Made by a program: the position numbers and the translations under genes
Part shown: one piece after another, positions 44,560-58,034 of the stretch
Layout: each line of letters starts with the position of its first letter
How positions within the stretch are numbered: the first letter of the stretch is position 1
The notes under the pieces: model-generated
What the model was told of the DNA's origin: nothing
The model's database searches: none
The model's input: the letters and a program-made list of their open reading frames with translations, nothing else
Source of the DNA: Tolypeutes matacus
Taxonomy: Eukaryota > Chordata > Mammalia > Cingulata > Chlamyphoridae
Direction of reading: 5' to 3'
Assembly: GCA_026826555.1 (NCBI GenBank)
Contig: JAKSZT010054565.1
Span: 5,827,245 to 5,891,244 of the forward strand
DNA length: 64,000 nt

Positions 44560-46540
44560 AACCCAACACCAGGGCTGGGCAGGGCATGGGTGACATAAAG
44601 GCTGCTAAAAGTCACATTGTCAGCAGCCCTCTCCTGCTGACCCTCGTCACAGGTGCCTGGCATGCTTCAGCGGGGTGGTGATGTGTTTCTCTGAGGCTGA
44701 GGCTTTGAGGAGCTTTTGGGAAGCTTGTGCCTTCTGCAGAAAAGTGCTTCTACCTCCCACCCCAGGAAAAACTCTCCACAGTGTAGGGTGAAACCAGGAA
44801 AAATCCCCATTCAGTAATTAGAGCTTGTATAAACCACACACACGGTCAGCTATTGCCAGGAAAGGAGCTCCCAGTGGAGGTGGCTCCCCATGGCCTGTGA
44901 GGTATGGCCTGTCACTTTGTTCCAAAGTCACCCTCGCCTCCTTCTGTAACAGCAGCCTCCTCTGTCTCTGGGGGAATGTCTTTCCTCACTCAACCATGAA
45001 AATTGGTGGGGAGGGAGTTGATGGCTGTTAATTGGGGGCATGTGATCCAAGCCAGAAACTCAGCATCTCCATGTGGACCTGAGAGCCATGCATTCCACCA
45101 AATCTAGAGGAACTGGGAACTGAGCCAGGAGCTGTGGCTGCCATGGTCCAGTCTTACTGAGAAAGGAGGTAAGAGAGAATGATATGGAGCTTGGAAAGAA
45201 CCAGAGGTGAGGGGTGGGGGTGGGGGAGCCCTGATGGTCCCAGGGTCCCCAAGGCCTGCTGGAATCCTGCTTTTCCTGGGGTTGGCCATTGGGCCCAAGC
45301 ATCCTTTCTCTGCCTAATCTCTCTGTTGCTTGCCACTAGGGATCCTGACGGTCTTGCACACACTGACTGCAACAGTTGCAGCCTGTCCTTTGCAGATCTG
45401 CTTTGGGACAGCCATCCAATGAATGTCAGTTGTCACCAAAGCATTCTGACTAAGGCAGTCCCCAAGCCAATCATCCCCAGGGAAACCAGGCTGCAGAGGG
45501 AATGGAGGGATGAGAACCGTGGCCCCTTCAACTGCAGCACACTCAGGTCTGCTAGAGGAAACAGTGGTCATGCTGAGCTGTCGGCTAAGGGCAGGTGGGA
45601 GAAGAGACACTGGTTTGATCAGAAGAAGGAGGCCTGGACAGTGGGGTTGGAGATGCTTCGTGCTCATTCAGAAACATCCACCGAAGCCCAGAGCTGAATT
45701 GGACATGGTTATCCTGGTCTATGGCAGTGATGAGAACAGCGCCATGGCCTGAATTGTCCAGATTTCAAATCTGTCCCTTGACTCCCTGTGAACATGCATC
45801 TTCTTGTCAGACTTTATGTCCTGATTAGGGTTTGGGGAATGGGGTCACTGTGGATACAAAATGTACATGGGATGCTTGCCATTCAATAGCCTCTGAAGTC
45901 TTTAGGGAATCCAGCTGGAGTGGCCAGAGTTGCAGGGGAAACTGCCTGGTATGACCGGCCTGCATGTATCCTGTGTCCTGGCCTTCTGGAGCTGCCTTGG
46001 TGTCCACCTGCTCCCAAGCCTGGTGAATCCTTGAGGCCTGAGTGTCCTTTCATACACTTATCCTCTGAACAGGTGACTGCTTCTGGGCTAGTATTAATAT
46101 TAACCAGCCATACTGGCAACTCATTTCCCATCTCCACATCTTTAACTGAGAAAGTCCCTCCTGTTATCTGACCACATGCTGACCTGCTGCAAAGTGTGAT
46201 GTTTGGGTTATAAATTTGTGTTTGGGCTGAGGCTATGAACAAATAGCCCAACTCCCTGATTTTGTTTTTTAACAATTAAAAGAGGATTTCTCTTGACCAG
46301 AAACACTGATTCACTTCCCATCTCTCTCTGCCTCGGTGGGGGTTATCACTCCTGAATCTGCTTGGGTAGGGCATAACTGATGTCTGGAATCTCGAGTAGT
46401 TTCCTGGAGACAGATGGCATTGATTTTTGCATTTGTTCCATTATGCCTGTCTCTCACAAGATATTAACATCAGATTTTGACATGGAGCTTCTGAAAATCT
46501 CAGAAAAAAATTTGATCTGTGATCTAAAAAATACTCAGTA
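44560..46540. other. intergenic, nothing recognised
   Basis: No exon or confident repeat. 46195-46290 is AT-rich. Confidence 0.4.
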
Positions 46541-46554
46541 TGTAGTTTTTTTTT

Positions 46555-46720
46555 TCTCATTCAATAAAGATTTATTTGAGGACTTTCTCTGGGCTAGGTA
46601 TTGAAGATTAACAGTGAAAAAGACAGACACAATTCCTGTCCTTGAATAACTTAATGTCTATCAGGGAAAACAGTAAACAAATAATTATAGTAAAATATGA
46701 TGGGTTTTTCATCATCAGAT
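46555..46720 (+). repeat. ancient interspersed repeat, family not assigned
   Basis: TCAATAAAGATTTATTTGAG, GACTTTCTCTGGGCTAGGTA, AAAAAGACAGACACAATTCC, AGGGAAAACAGTAAACAAAT: same phrase order as 32.7 and 39.2 kb. Confidence 0.55.
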
Positions 46721-46950
46721 ACTAATGACCCCTTCCAGATGTAGTTGCAAATCCAATTGCATGAGGTTCTGCAGCTTCAGAGTTTCAGAGAAAGGAATAT
46801 TTTTCAAGCTTTTGGAGAATTTTGGAGATTCACGCCATTGCTCCTTTTTGCGTGTGATATTGCCTCTTCTTGCTTCTGTAGTTTTGATGACCTGGTTTTA
46901 TTTTAGTAGCTTCAGTTCAAGAGGAGAAGCCTGATGGGCAGCTACGTTGC
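46721..46950. other. intergenic, nothing recognised
   Basis: No exon or repeat recognised. Confidence 0.4.
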
Positions 46951-46954
46951 AGAG

Positions 46955-47095
46955 TAGTGGGGGGAGCACCGGGGCCAGGGGTCTGCAGCTGTGCCTCTGC
47001 AGTGATCTCGGGCAAGTCACTTCCCCTCCTGGGGCCTCAGTTTCTCCATTGCGGAAATGGGGAGACTGGGCCCTTTCCTTCTGCATCTTGGGATC
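46955..47095 (+). repeat. MIR SINE remnant
   Basis: GATCTCGGGCAAGTCACTTC, GGGGCCTCAGTTTCTCCATT and GCGGAAATGGGGAGACTGGG are the MIR core in sense. Confidence 0.75.
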
Positions 47096-48470
47096 TGTGA
47101 GATGGTGGGAGGCTGGCAGGTGCCTGGAAACATGCCTTACTGATTGTCAAGAAGAGACTCTGCCCGCTCTTTTTCTCTCTGGTTAGGCATATCTACCTTG
47201 ACTTACTTGGCCTTGAGCAGCTGAGTGACCGTTCTAACCATGCAAAAAAGGGGAATGCCATTGTCCTGGAGAAGGGGTTCACCAAGACTTCATGTCCTGA
47301 CCTCACAGAGCCCCAGGGCTGGTTGCTGGGGAGGAGGGGGTTTATATGCATTGGCCTCTCACACCCCTAGCCCCTTGAGGTGGTGCATGACCCAGGCTGT
47401 GGCAATGGTTGATGACCTTCAACTACAAACAAGGACTCTCTGGAAAAGCGCACTTCAGATGCGAGCTGTCAGGGACCAGGTCAAATCCAATCAGGGTATA
47501 CAACTCGGGAGAGGAGAGGGCTACTTCTTTCTGGGGTCTGCTTCTGCCCGAACATCTTGCTGTGCTTCCTTATGTCCCTTCTTTCTGCTCAGGGAAACCT
47601 GGAATGCCTCATCTGGTGCAGACACGTGAAGAAATTGGTGTGGACAGGAGACATTTAGTGCTAGTTATGGGGCTGGGCTATTCCAACTGACAAGATTGCC
47701 CAAGGCAGTCTGATGTTACCCAACACTAATCCCTGACAAGAGTCCTCTTCCCTCCCTTTTTAGGGTCAGAATGTGGGCTCCGTGAGGGCAAGACTCTCTG
47801 GAGCCAAGGCACACAAAGTTTGCTTCTTTCATTTGTGCATTTAGTTCTGAATACTGTCCTTTTCAGCTGGGACATGGGTGCAGCCTCTCCTTCCCACCTG
47901 GCCCTCCGCAGGGGCATGCAAATGCCCAGCTGTCTTTGCCATTATTACTGAGAGCTCACCCCAGAGCCTCAGAGCAGGCAGGCCCCGGGGAGCACTTCTC
48001 ATTAAACAAAAGTCTCTGGGAGAGACTTGCCCAAGTTCTTACCACGAGGAGAGGCCAGAGCCTGAGGCTCTGATTACTCCCCTAGCAGAAACTGGACCTC
48101 AGGAAAACCCTGCTGGCTGTCACCAGTGCTGCACTTACTTCCGAAGGGGTTAGACGGCCACAGGGGAGAAAGGGGGTTAGGAAAGCCAAACCGTCTTCAA
48201 GGGGGTATCACAGCCTGCTGTGGGGTTAGTGCTTGAACCCCGAGGAGCCTTGAAGAGCTGGAGCAGCACCTGCTGGGGCTGTCACCACACAACAGTGTGG
48301 GGTGTGTGTGTGTTTGGGAAACACTTTTGTGGGCAGGAGGCCTGCTGGCTGGCTGGGGAGTGGGGATCGAACACTGGGAGGGTGGGGGTCGGGGGGGGGC
48401 AGAAGGTCTGGGTCTAAGGCTAAAGAGCTTTGATTTCCTCTCTCTTTCCTTTTTTTCCTTTTCCTTCAAG
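47096..48470. other. intergenic, nothing recognised
   Basis: No exon. A G-rich tract lies at 48377-48401. Confidence 0.4.
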
Positions 48471-49527
48471 AATAATGACTATTGATTTTAGAAAAATGAT
48501 GCATGATTGCAAACTATTCAAGCAAAATAGAAGTAAAAAGAAAAAGAGAACTCACATTCAACAACCCACCATGCAGATATCAATGTTAAAATTAGGTGGT
48601 GACCATTCCAGGCTTCTCTCTAGGAACACACTCAGGCACTTAAATAGAACAGTTTGATAAAATGAGATTATTTCCCACATGCTATTTTAAAATAAAATGC
48701 TGAACTTTGCTTGAGTTGAATAGCAGAAATAAAACACCTAAAGTAAAATTAAAACAATGATTGAAGCACAGGGCAATGCTTCTTCACACGAAAGAATAAT
48801 TGTTCTTCAGAGTCCCTCAGATTAAGAAAAACAGTTTATGAAAAATAACATGAGTGGGGGGTCATTTTGCTTTAGGAATGTTTCTTTCTAGAACATTTCA
48901 ATTAGCTCTGTACTTTGAAATATGAAGAAATTAGCAGTGTTTTTTTTTTTTAACCAAAGATGCCAATATTTGTTCACTAGATTATTCCTTCATCTTGTCT
49001 AAATTTGTAATGTTTCAACTTGCCTCTATTTCTATATATTTTTTATTACATGCTTGTTATTTTATTGTATTACATGCTCATTATTTTTTCATGACTTTTC
49101 TATTTTAAAGATTTTCTTTTTTTTTCTATTTTGAGGCTTTATTTTATGGTAAAGTATTTTCTTTCTTTGCAAGCACCATGGGTGTTGTGTTTTTCAGTTC
49201 TTCATGCTTAGAGAATGCCTGTTTCTTGATTTTTATATTTGAAGAACAACTTGAAAGTATAAAGTTTTCCCTTTAACACTGCCTTTCCTTTGCTTTGCTC
49301 TAGAGACTTTGGTGTTGAATTTTCCTCCTCCCATCACCTCTTCATGTCCTGCCCACCCCCATTATACCATGGCTTCTCCAGTCTTCTTTTCCTTTGGATT
49401 TGATTTGCTTGGATTTAACTGTCAAATAGATTTTTTAAAAAATGTCCTCCTTTTACTACATTCTCCAAGTTCTTTGTTCTTTGAGAATGCTTGGCTGCTG
49501 CTTTTTCACTTGAATGACATATTGGAT
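48471..49527. other. AT-rich stretch, probably decayed LINE sequence
   Basis: Long T-rich segments (for example 49030-49180) resemble an old antisense L1, but no diagnostic motif is seen. Confidence 0.3.
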
Positions 49528-49746
49528 GGTAATAGCATTTTTTTTTTTTTTTTTTTTTATAAAGATTTTATTTATTTATTCATTTATCCCCCCCTTGCTG
49601 CTTGTGCTTGCTGGGTCAGCTAACCACGCCGTGTGGGCGGGCTTGCCTTCACCAGGAGGCCCCGGGAACCGAACCCGGGGCCTCCCATATGGTAAACGGG
49701 AGCCCTACTGATTGAGCCACAGCCGCTTCCCGGTAATAGCATTTTT
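49528..49746 (-). mobile_element. tRNA-derived SINE with perfect target-site duplication
   Basis: The duplication GGTAATAGCATTTTT is at 49528-49542 and 49732-49746. The body is nearly identical to the 44.4 and 50.0 kb copies, in the same orientation, with A and B boxes on the minus strand. Confidence 0.92.
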
Positions 49747-50012
49747 AGGTTCATATTTTCACTGCAGCTTTTGGTCATTGCTCCTTTGAACTCTGAATTG
49801 AAAATTGCTGAGGAAAAGTCTGAATGTAGCATGATTTCATAAAACCGTCTCCCCACTGAAAAACTTTTGTTTTTCTGCCGAACGCATGAAGAATTATTTT
49901 CTTTATTTAATGATTACATCTCTTGATGCCTGTCATTTTTAATACATTTTTCCTGAACATGTGAATTTTGGATGTAAAAAATGAAATTCTTCATCTTGTG
50001 GAAAATTTCTTT
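49747..50012. other. spacer between two SINEs
   Basis: 266 bp of AT-rich sequence, nothing recognised. Confidence 0.4.
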
Positions 50013-50220
50013 TATTATATCTTTTTTTTTTTTTTTTAAAGATTTTATTTATTTATTCGTTTATCCCCCCCTTGCTGCTTGTGCTCGCTGGGTCAGCTAA
50101 CCACGCCATGCGGGCGGGCTTGCCTTCACCAGGAGGCCCCGGGAACCAAACCCGGGGCCTCCCATATGGTAAACGGGAGCCCTACTGATTGAGCCACAGC
50201 CGCTTCCCTATTATATCTTT
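50013..50220 (-). mobile_element. tRNA-derived SINE with perfect target-site duplication
   Basis: The duplication TATTATATCTTT is at 50013-50024 and 50209-50220. Body 50025-50208 is nearly identical to the copy about 480 bp to the left. Confidence 0.92.
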
Positions 50221-52340
50221 AAATACCTTGCTTCTTTCACTTTTCACTCGTTTGGAGGCTGGGCAGGAAGGACGTGAGTGTTGTAAAAGTGGAAAAAAGC
50301 TCACACTCATTTTACAAAGTGAGTCTATTCCAGGCACCAACATCAGACAACAGACATCAACAAAATATCTGGTAAAAGAAACTCTGGATCGATCTCATTT
50401 AGAAACAAAAGTTTACCATAAAATATCAGTAAATCGTATCCAGTATAAGAGTCTAAGAAACTCTGGTCATTTGGTTGATTCTAGCCACAGAGGATGATGC
50501 AACATTAGAAAATATACTAATGCAATTTACTCCTTGGGCAGATTAAGCCAAGTGAGTCTCTTAATAGAGGCTCTCAACAGAGGCTGAAACAGCATTAGGC
50601 GAAATTTAAGACTCATTCCTAATTGAAAAGAAAAGTGGGTTAACTGTCTTAGCAAACATCATGCTTACAGTGCCCTGGGAAAGAGCCTTGATAAGCCACG
50701 TGGCTGAAGGCACAATTTGGAGGGCGAGGCACTGTTTTGGTTTGCTTGGGATTGAGGGGTGTCCTGGGTTGTGGGACGCTGAGTGCTAACTCCAGGTGGT
50801 CACGGCAAACTGGGACGTTGACTACTTGTAGAGAGGGAGTGCCAGCAGGCAGCAGCTCAGCCCCAGAATAAAAGAAAGTGGACGATGCTCTGCAGAAGAA
50901 GTGAGATTTTTGTTTTGTTCTAGAAAGGGAGGGGGAGATAGAAAGAGGGGCAGAGAATGGAAGGAAAGAAGCAAGAGGGTTGATGGCGGTGAAGGGTGTG
51001 GGCCGGGGACATAGAGGACGGGGTGCTGACGCTGCTTGTGACACTGTGTGTTCCCAAGGGCAGCTTCAGAACATTGTCCCCACTGCTCCCTGTGCGGGCG
51101 CTATGCAAGCCGCATGCTGCGCGTGCCGGCGGCTGCCCCCGTGTCGTCCTGAGCTCACAGGGAGCCTCCTGTCCTCTGCCCGCCCCCCCCAGCTGATGAC
51201 TGATTGACAAAGGGGTTACAGAAGGCTGGCCCCTTCCTCTGCTGCCAGGGAGCCAGACTAAGCCAACTCGCCTCCGTGCATGGGGGTTGTGGATGGCCTG
51301 GCTGCCCTAACTGCGTCACAACAATGGGAACAGAGGCAGCGGGCAAGCAGCGGGATTCCAAGGCAGAGGGGCCCACTCACCTTCACAGAGTGTGGAAGCT
51401 GGAGCTGGGTGGGGAGGCTCCAGCCTTCATCTGGATGATGTAGATGAGCACACGGAGACTCAAGGGGGTCTTGTCCAAATCTCACAGGAGGAGGCAGCAC
51501 TGAGGTTGGAACCCCGATCTGCCCATAGGTCATGGAAGAGGCAGTGCTGGGATGGGAACCCTGATCTGCTTGATGCAGAGCTGAGGCTTTCACCACTGGG
51601 TTGAATGGGGGGATGTGTTGACTTTACGCTGGTTCCTGCCCCTCTCTAGGCCTCAGCTTCCCCATGGAGGCTGTGGGACCAGGGCAATTCCAAGGTCATT
51701 TCCATGTCATATACTTTTTAAAACTTGAGTACTGGAGGAAATATTGTGGTTGCTGGAATGGCTGAGAAACCTGGAGTTCCCCATCCATAGATGGAATGGC
51801 TGGTGTCTAAAGTGGAGGGTGAGCTGGTGGATCAGAACTCACAAGCAGGCGGAGTTTCACATGCATCTATTTCTTTAAGCACAACATTTGCCTTAAAGTA
51901 GGTTATCTGTACTATGGCTTCTTTGCATCCTTCTTTGCTTAGAAAGCAAACTTTTTCTTCATAGCTAAGCTTCTTCCCAGGCCTATGGGATTAGCACATA
52001 CTCTAGATTAATAGGGTCCAAATTAATGAGATTTATTGTCATGGCTTTCAAAAGCTGTGGTCTCATTATGCAGCTACCATTTTTTTTTTTTTTTTCTGAA
52101 CTGAAATTGAGGACACATGGACTAACAAAAGATATTTTTCTAATTTGTGCATTTATACATATAGAACATCTCACAAAGTTATGGAAAGCTCGACATATTG
52201 AACAGATCATTGCTGTTGGATAGACTAAAATGGTAGGAGATTAGGACATCACAAGAAGCCCAGGGTATGTGGTGGTCAATTGATCTCAGTTGTGAAAAAG
52301 GAGTGGTTCAGTATCTTCAGCTCAGCAGTGCTTGAGAAAC
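50221..52340. other. intergenic, nothing recognised
   Basis: 51050-51180 is locally GC- and CpG-rich. 51470-51600 holds weak MIR-like phrases. No exon is recognised. Confidence 0.4.
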
Positions 52341-53340
52341 GGCAAAAGGTTGGGTACTACCCAGTCCTCGGGAGAGTAAGACAACATATTCTAGGCATGT
52401 TTCAAATGTGGCTGGGTGTATTGTGCTCGTAATCACATACGTGATTTCTAAAAAGAAAACAAACAGATTTCTAAAAAGAAAATAGGAAGTAGCTGAATTC
52501 CCAAACCCACCATCTCTTTCCTGGTGTGCTTTACAGGAGCCCGCTGAGAACTCCAGCTGATGTCATCTTTTGGAAGATTCCACATCACCTGTGAAATCTG
52601 TGGTGGACCGATTCCCAAGGCGAGTCAACTGAGGAATTCAAGATCTTCAACTACTTCTGGGCTCAGTTGGCATCAGAGAAGAGTCTCAGAATCCCTGTTT
52701 CACCTGTTCTGCCTGGCTCCTCGTACTCCTTGGGAACCTGTGTTGTTTCATGGTGCCATTCAGCTCTAAATGATTATGTAATTACATTTGTGAATGTAAT
52801 CCTCTAGGGCACTATTCTAGCTAGAGTCCACAATCCCTTTCAGCAGCTTTCAGAGAAGTAATTTGTACAATGAAATGAGGCTGTTCCGGCTGCAAGAATG
52901 TCAGGGATTCTTGGGCACACCAGTTGCCCCTGCCTCCTGGAACCCACATGCCTTTGTTTCTTTCTTAAGAAGGAGATCAAGGGTCTAGTCCACCAAAGTC
53001 CCTTTTCAGGGAGGTCCGATGCAGTGCAGGTTTAAATTGCCAAATTGCTTTGTAGAGGTCCCTTTTCCTCCAAACTTTGCTCAGATCCCCATTGCTCATT
53101 CTTTAGTTTTGGGTGAACATTATGATATGTAAATCATACCTCAATAAAATGGTTAAAAAATAAAGTAGTTTGTAAGTGACTTGTAAGCAAACACTGAAAC
53201 ATATGTATCATGCAGGTAATCAGAGCTATGCACCAAGGGGAGATTGTGTGAGCTGTGGGTCAAGGGGAAGGTCTTCAGATAGACACTGAATGATTGTGAG
53301 ATCTGATTAGCAGAGGTGTCAAAATTAAAATCTGGTAGCC
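52341..53340. other. intergenic, nothing firm
   Basis: 52500-52810 may be a decayed LTR-like repeat. No exon. Confidence 0.3.
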
Positions 53341-53361
53341 ATCCGTCTATAATGAGCTAAG

Positions 53362-53535
53362 TTGTTTCCTTCCTCCCTCCTTCCCTTTCTCCCACCCTTC
53401 CTCCCTTCTTCCCTTCCTTCCTTCTCTCTCTCCCACCCTTTCTCCCTTCTTCCCTTCCTTCCTTCTCTCTCTCCCTCCCCCTCTCTCTTCTTTCTTCCCT
53501 CCTCATTCTCTCCTTCCCCTCCTCCTTCTTCATCA
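53362..53535 (+). repeat. (CTTCC)n-type polypyrimidine repeat
   Basis: About 170 bp of TTCC, CTTCC and TCTC words, with two near-identical stretches around CCTTCCTTCTCTCTCTCCC. Confidence 0.9.
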
Positions 53536-54205
53536 TATTTTATTTTTCAATTAATAATGGCCTTGCTCATTGATGGGGGTAGAAACTTGCCAGTCATGCT
53601 AAAATTTAAGAGAATTTATTCTTTGACATGCATACTCATTTTACTTTCAACACAATAGTAGACTTCCTGGAGGAACCTACCAGCCCTGAGAGTTTACAAG
53701 TTCCTAGAAGAGGAGACACCATCTCAAACATCAGTGTGCGCTAAGGGGCAGCCCACCTAGAAGAATGTGGGCAGCAGGCTGGGGAGGGGTCCGGGGACCA
53801 AGTCCCAAGGAGCGGTGGGAGGCTTTGTCGGGTGAAACCACGAGATTGAGATCTTCAGTCATGTGGCCTGTGGTCCCAGGTGGGAGGCTGCCAGTTTGTT
53901 CTGAGTTCCTTGGGGATGGGGCCTGCCCTCAGCTGGGGGTGGCATTAGGTCATGCAAAGGGGCACACTCTTCTTCCAAAGTCACTCATTTTGAACTTAAC
54001 ATAGAACCTGATTCAGCTTTTCTGCGCTCATCATATTCTCTTCTCATAGATATTTTTGTGCAAAATATGACCTTAATATTATTATTAGTAGTATAAATTT
54101 ATCTTAACACTATCATTATAATTAATTTACCTTTTTAATTAATTTGTGTTGGTTATAAAGAACCTTATATATATGGCATTTTAATTTTTGACTCTGATAG
54201 CTGGA
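53536..54205. other. intergenic, nothing recognised
   Basis: No exon or confident repeat. Confidence 0.4.
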
Positions 54206-54211
54206 ATTAAA

Positions 54212-54255
54212 ATGGAGAGAGAGAAAGAGAGAAAGAAAGAGAGAGAGAGAGAGAT
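54212..54255 (+). repeat. (GA)n / (GAAA)n simple repeat
   Basis: GAGAGAGAAAGAGAGAAAGA followed by an uninterrupted GA run. Confidence 0.9.
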
Positions 54256-54549
54256 TGGAAAGTGCCCGAGGGTGGCTGGATTTGCCACAGTGGGTCTTTC
54301 TGACTGAAGGTCAAAAATGCTAGTTCACAAGTTCTGTTTGGGCTTTCACATTGAAGTTGTGCTGCATCCATTTAATATTTTACATAGACAATTGTTTTTA
54401 CGTGTTCTAAGGAAATTTCCCAAGATGCTTTTTCCAACCTATACTATAAATAAGGTGGTTTTCAAGAGGCTTTCAAACATCCATATTGCATTAGTTCATG
54501 TAAACTGCACATGATAAATGAAGGGGCGACATGGACTTCCTATTTCTTG

Positions 54550-55090
54550 TTAGGACAGAGGCTGCTGATTGAAGTCTGTTCCTTTCTTCTACTTTTTATG
54601 CTATTATTTTATATACTTTTACTAATGTCTGGATTTGAATGTTCAGTTCACTTATTTTTATTCTTTTCACTAATGAAATCAAGGCAGTTAATTTTCCTCT
54701 GAGCTCACTTTTGGATGAATCCCATGAGCTTTGGTATGATGATATGAACATCTTATATTTCTTTTCTCAGTAACATATAAAATCCATTTACTCTAAGAGT
54801 TTTGTAGGGGAAGTTTACATTTTAAAAGATTTAAAAATCTCAAATGATTAGGTTTCAAAAATTAAACAAATATTATTCACATCTAGTTTTATTGCATTGT
54901 GAGCAAAGAATGTGGTCTATATAATTTTATACAATTTTGAAAATTATGGAGTTTTTTTGGGGTTGAAAATGATTATTTTTGTAAGCATATCATGAGTGTT
55001 GTAAAAGTATGTGCATTTCCTGTAGGAAATCAAAATGACTGATATATAGTCAGGTTTTCTATACTTTTGTTCATTTTGATTTTGCTACAT
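54550..55090 (-). mobile_element. ancient L1M ORF2 fragment, antisense
   Basis: T-rich, with the familiar L1 antisense phrases: GATGAATCCCATGAGCTTTG, TTTTATTGCATTGTGAGCAA, AAGAATGTGGTCTATATAAT. Heavily decayed. Confidence 0.55.
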
Positions 55091-56475
55091 TGCTCTGTCC
55101 AAGGCAAACACTGTGGGCTGAGCGAGGGCTCAGGGGCCCCGGAGCCATGGAGCTGGACTGGCAGAGCATGGGCCTGCCCATCCCCTTCTGCCTTGCAGCC
55201 CTGCATGTGGAAGAGAGCTCAGGAGCCGGACCACCCAGCTTTGAGGCCTGGCTCTGGCTGCCCCTCACCACATGGCCACTGGTTAGGTGGGAATGGGGGC
55301 ATGTGCTTTGCAGGGCCTGAGGAGGCTTAGATAAAGAGGAACATCACTGGACTTGACATGATGCAGGCCTGCTTCCCAGAGAGGGTGCAGGATGCTGACG
55401 CACACCTTGGTGAGATGATTCCTAGATGGTGCGTTTCCAGGCATGGCTGGTGGGTGTGGGCACCTTTCAGGGAGTGCGCCTCAAATCCCACCAGGCAGGA
55501 GGCTCTGGTTGGCTTCTGACTTAGTGCCCTGCCCAGATCAGTCTCACGGGGAGCCAAGACCCCTGGTCTTCTCCCAGGTCACCAATACTGCAGGTCAGAG
55601 CCAGGCACGAGTCCCACAAGGTTCCCAGTGCAGCAGCTCGCTGCCCAGATGGGGAGTGTGTGGATGTGGAAAGGTGTGCAGTGGCTAGAGGTCCTTGGGT
55701 GACAAGGACCAGGTCCCAAGTACCCATGGGCTTGGCCATACTGCTCCTTCCAGCCCTGCTGCATCCATGAGCACCCAGACCCCAAGAGGGCAAGGATAAA
55801 CTGCTCTGTGGATGTGGCAGCCATGAGAGGGCCATTGGCTCCTCACTGCTTCCACTGCCTGCTTTCCCCTGGGGTATCTGAGAGCCTGGCTGGTGGGACC
55901 AGGTAAATCAGAGTTAGGGGGCTGTCCCTGGTAAGGTTAGGAGCAAACTTACAACATGGGCATGCTGCAGTGGGGTGGGGGTGGGGGTTGGGCAATGAAG
56001 GTCAGAGAAGAGATCAGGAGCACCTGGAGCCTGTACTGGCCAGGGAGGCAGAGCTGGGGCTGCAATCGACTCACTAGGTTCTCCCTGCCACTTCCTCTTG
56101 CAGCTTTGGATTGCAGAGGCTGAGCAGCCCACTCCCATCCCAGGTCTCTTGGGGATCCTCCCCATACCTCTTCCCGATGGCTGGGAGGCAGGAGGCCTGG
56201 CATGCAGTGTTGGCCCTGGGCCTCTGTTTTATCATCTGTAACATGGGGCTGGACAGACTTTCTCTCCTTCTTCAGGATCAAATGCTGTGGCAGCTGTGAA
56301 TGGGCTCAAGAAAGTATGAGGCATGATATGGAGGGGCTTTCTCTGGGGCCAACTGCCTGCATCCTTCATGCACCCATCCGTCCTGACCAGCAGAGGACTC
56401 CAGAGACATCTCCAAGGAATGCGTCTCCTTCCTGGATCATGTCCATTACTGCTGGGGTGGGCCAAGGTCAGCCTG
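55091..56475. other. intergenic, nothing recognised
   Basis: No exon. A G-rich tract (four G-runs) lies at about 55971-55991. Confidence 0.4.
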
Positions 56476-56479
56476 GGAC

Positions 56480-56690
56480 AGCATTTCAGAGAATTGGTTT
56501 GGGGCCAGATGGACCTGACTCTGTGACCTTGAGGAAGTTCCTTAACCTCTCTGAGCCTCAGTTACCTCTCCTGGGAAGTGAGTCATAGCCATGTCTCCTT
56601 CAGAGGGTCTAAGTGGGCAGGCAATAAATGAGATAAGGCATGGGAAGTGCTAGGCACAGCTCTAGGCACACTGTTGCTCTGTTGTTCAAT
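56480..56690 (+). repeat. near-full-length MIR SINE
   Basis: GGACCTGACTCTGTGACCTT, CCTTAACCTCTCTGAGCCTC, GGCAATAAATGAGATAAGGC, GAAGTGCTAGGCACAGCTCT: MIR in sense order. Confidence 0.8.
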
Positions 56691-58030
56691 TATTGTTTGC
56701 ATCAGCCCCCCAGGCAGTGGGTGGGCTGCAGTACATTGCAGCTGAGGGACCGTGGGGAAGGGGATCCACTCCAATGGCTAGACTTTCTCTTTGCCCAGAT
56801 CTCCAGATAAGTAAGAGTGCTCCTGGGGAGCGTAGAGGGAAAGGAAATTATTTTATTATATTTGTTAACCTGGGCTCTTTTCGTGTTGGAGCCATTTGCA
56901 CAAATCTCCTGTCTTCAAGCTCTCTCCTCACACCTCTCCTGGGCGCCCTCCCCCCATCCCTCTCCCCAGCTCCAACCCACAGTTTATGATGGCCCTTGTT
57001 CCAGTCCTTCCTGGAACAGTAAATTGGGCTGCTGCAGGCCTAGTCCATGAAACACTCTGACATTTAATCGTTTCCCCTGCCCTCCTCGCGAAAGGCCCTA
57101 CAACACCCCTAAGTCCTCCCCAATGCAGGAAATAAATTAGGGTTTCTCAGGCGTATGTGGAGGAGCTGACGCTCAGCAAACCAGAGGCAGATAAGAGCAA
57201 CTCTGGAGGGTTCTGGGCTGGAGGAGGCGCGAGGAGAGGGGGTTGGGCAGACAGGGTGCTGCCAGCACCCTTCCCCACTGGCTCACAGGTCTGGGGCTCA
57301 TTTTCCTAGCAAATGCCATGGGATTGCATGGAAACATTTGCAAGCTTATTGACTCCCTACAAGCCCTCTTGTAAAAAAAAAAAAAAGCCTTGAAACAATT
57401 ACAGATTGACCAGAAGTTGCCAAGGTAGTAGAGAGAGGTCTTCTGTGGGTTTCACCCAGGTTCCCAGAGTCCATCCTTGGTAACTTCAGCACAGATGCGG
57501 GAGACTGTCTTTGCTACACTGTGTGTGTTCTTCTCTGTCCTTTTATAACGTGTCCTGCAAGTGCTTTTTAATATGTCTCCTGGGTCTGAGGCCTGCCTTC
57601 TCTCCATTACCGTGGCAGAGGATTCTAAAAGCCCCTGTGCATCCCTTTCTGGGCCCAGAGAGTTTCCCGCCCTCCAGGCTTATTCCAGCTCTGACCTTCC
57701 AGGCTTGAATGAGTCTTAGTGGCTCCTACGGAAGCTCAAGAGCCCCTAATTCAGGAGGGAGCAGGGCAGGTATCTCCAGGTGGTGTCTGGGGCAATGTTC
57801 TTTGCCCACATGGGGTGGGGTCTCTCACTGGACTCTTCCTGGGACACCCTGGGGTGTGCATTGAACCAGCTCCACCCTCAGTCTCAGGGTAATCACTCTT
57901 GCTTTTTGGTGGCTGTGCTATATTCTTGAAGTGCTTTCCCTTGGACTCACTGAAGGTTGCCATGCAGAGAGTGAGAACTGGCCATGGACTTGGAGCGGAA
58001 GGGGCAGAAGGGGCTGTCTGGTTTCCTCTA
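56691..58030. other. intergenic, nothing recognised
   Basis: No exon or confident repeat. An A-run lies at 57373-57386. Confidence 0.4.
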
Positions 58031-58034
58031 AGGA

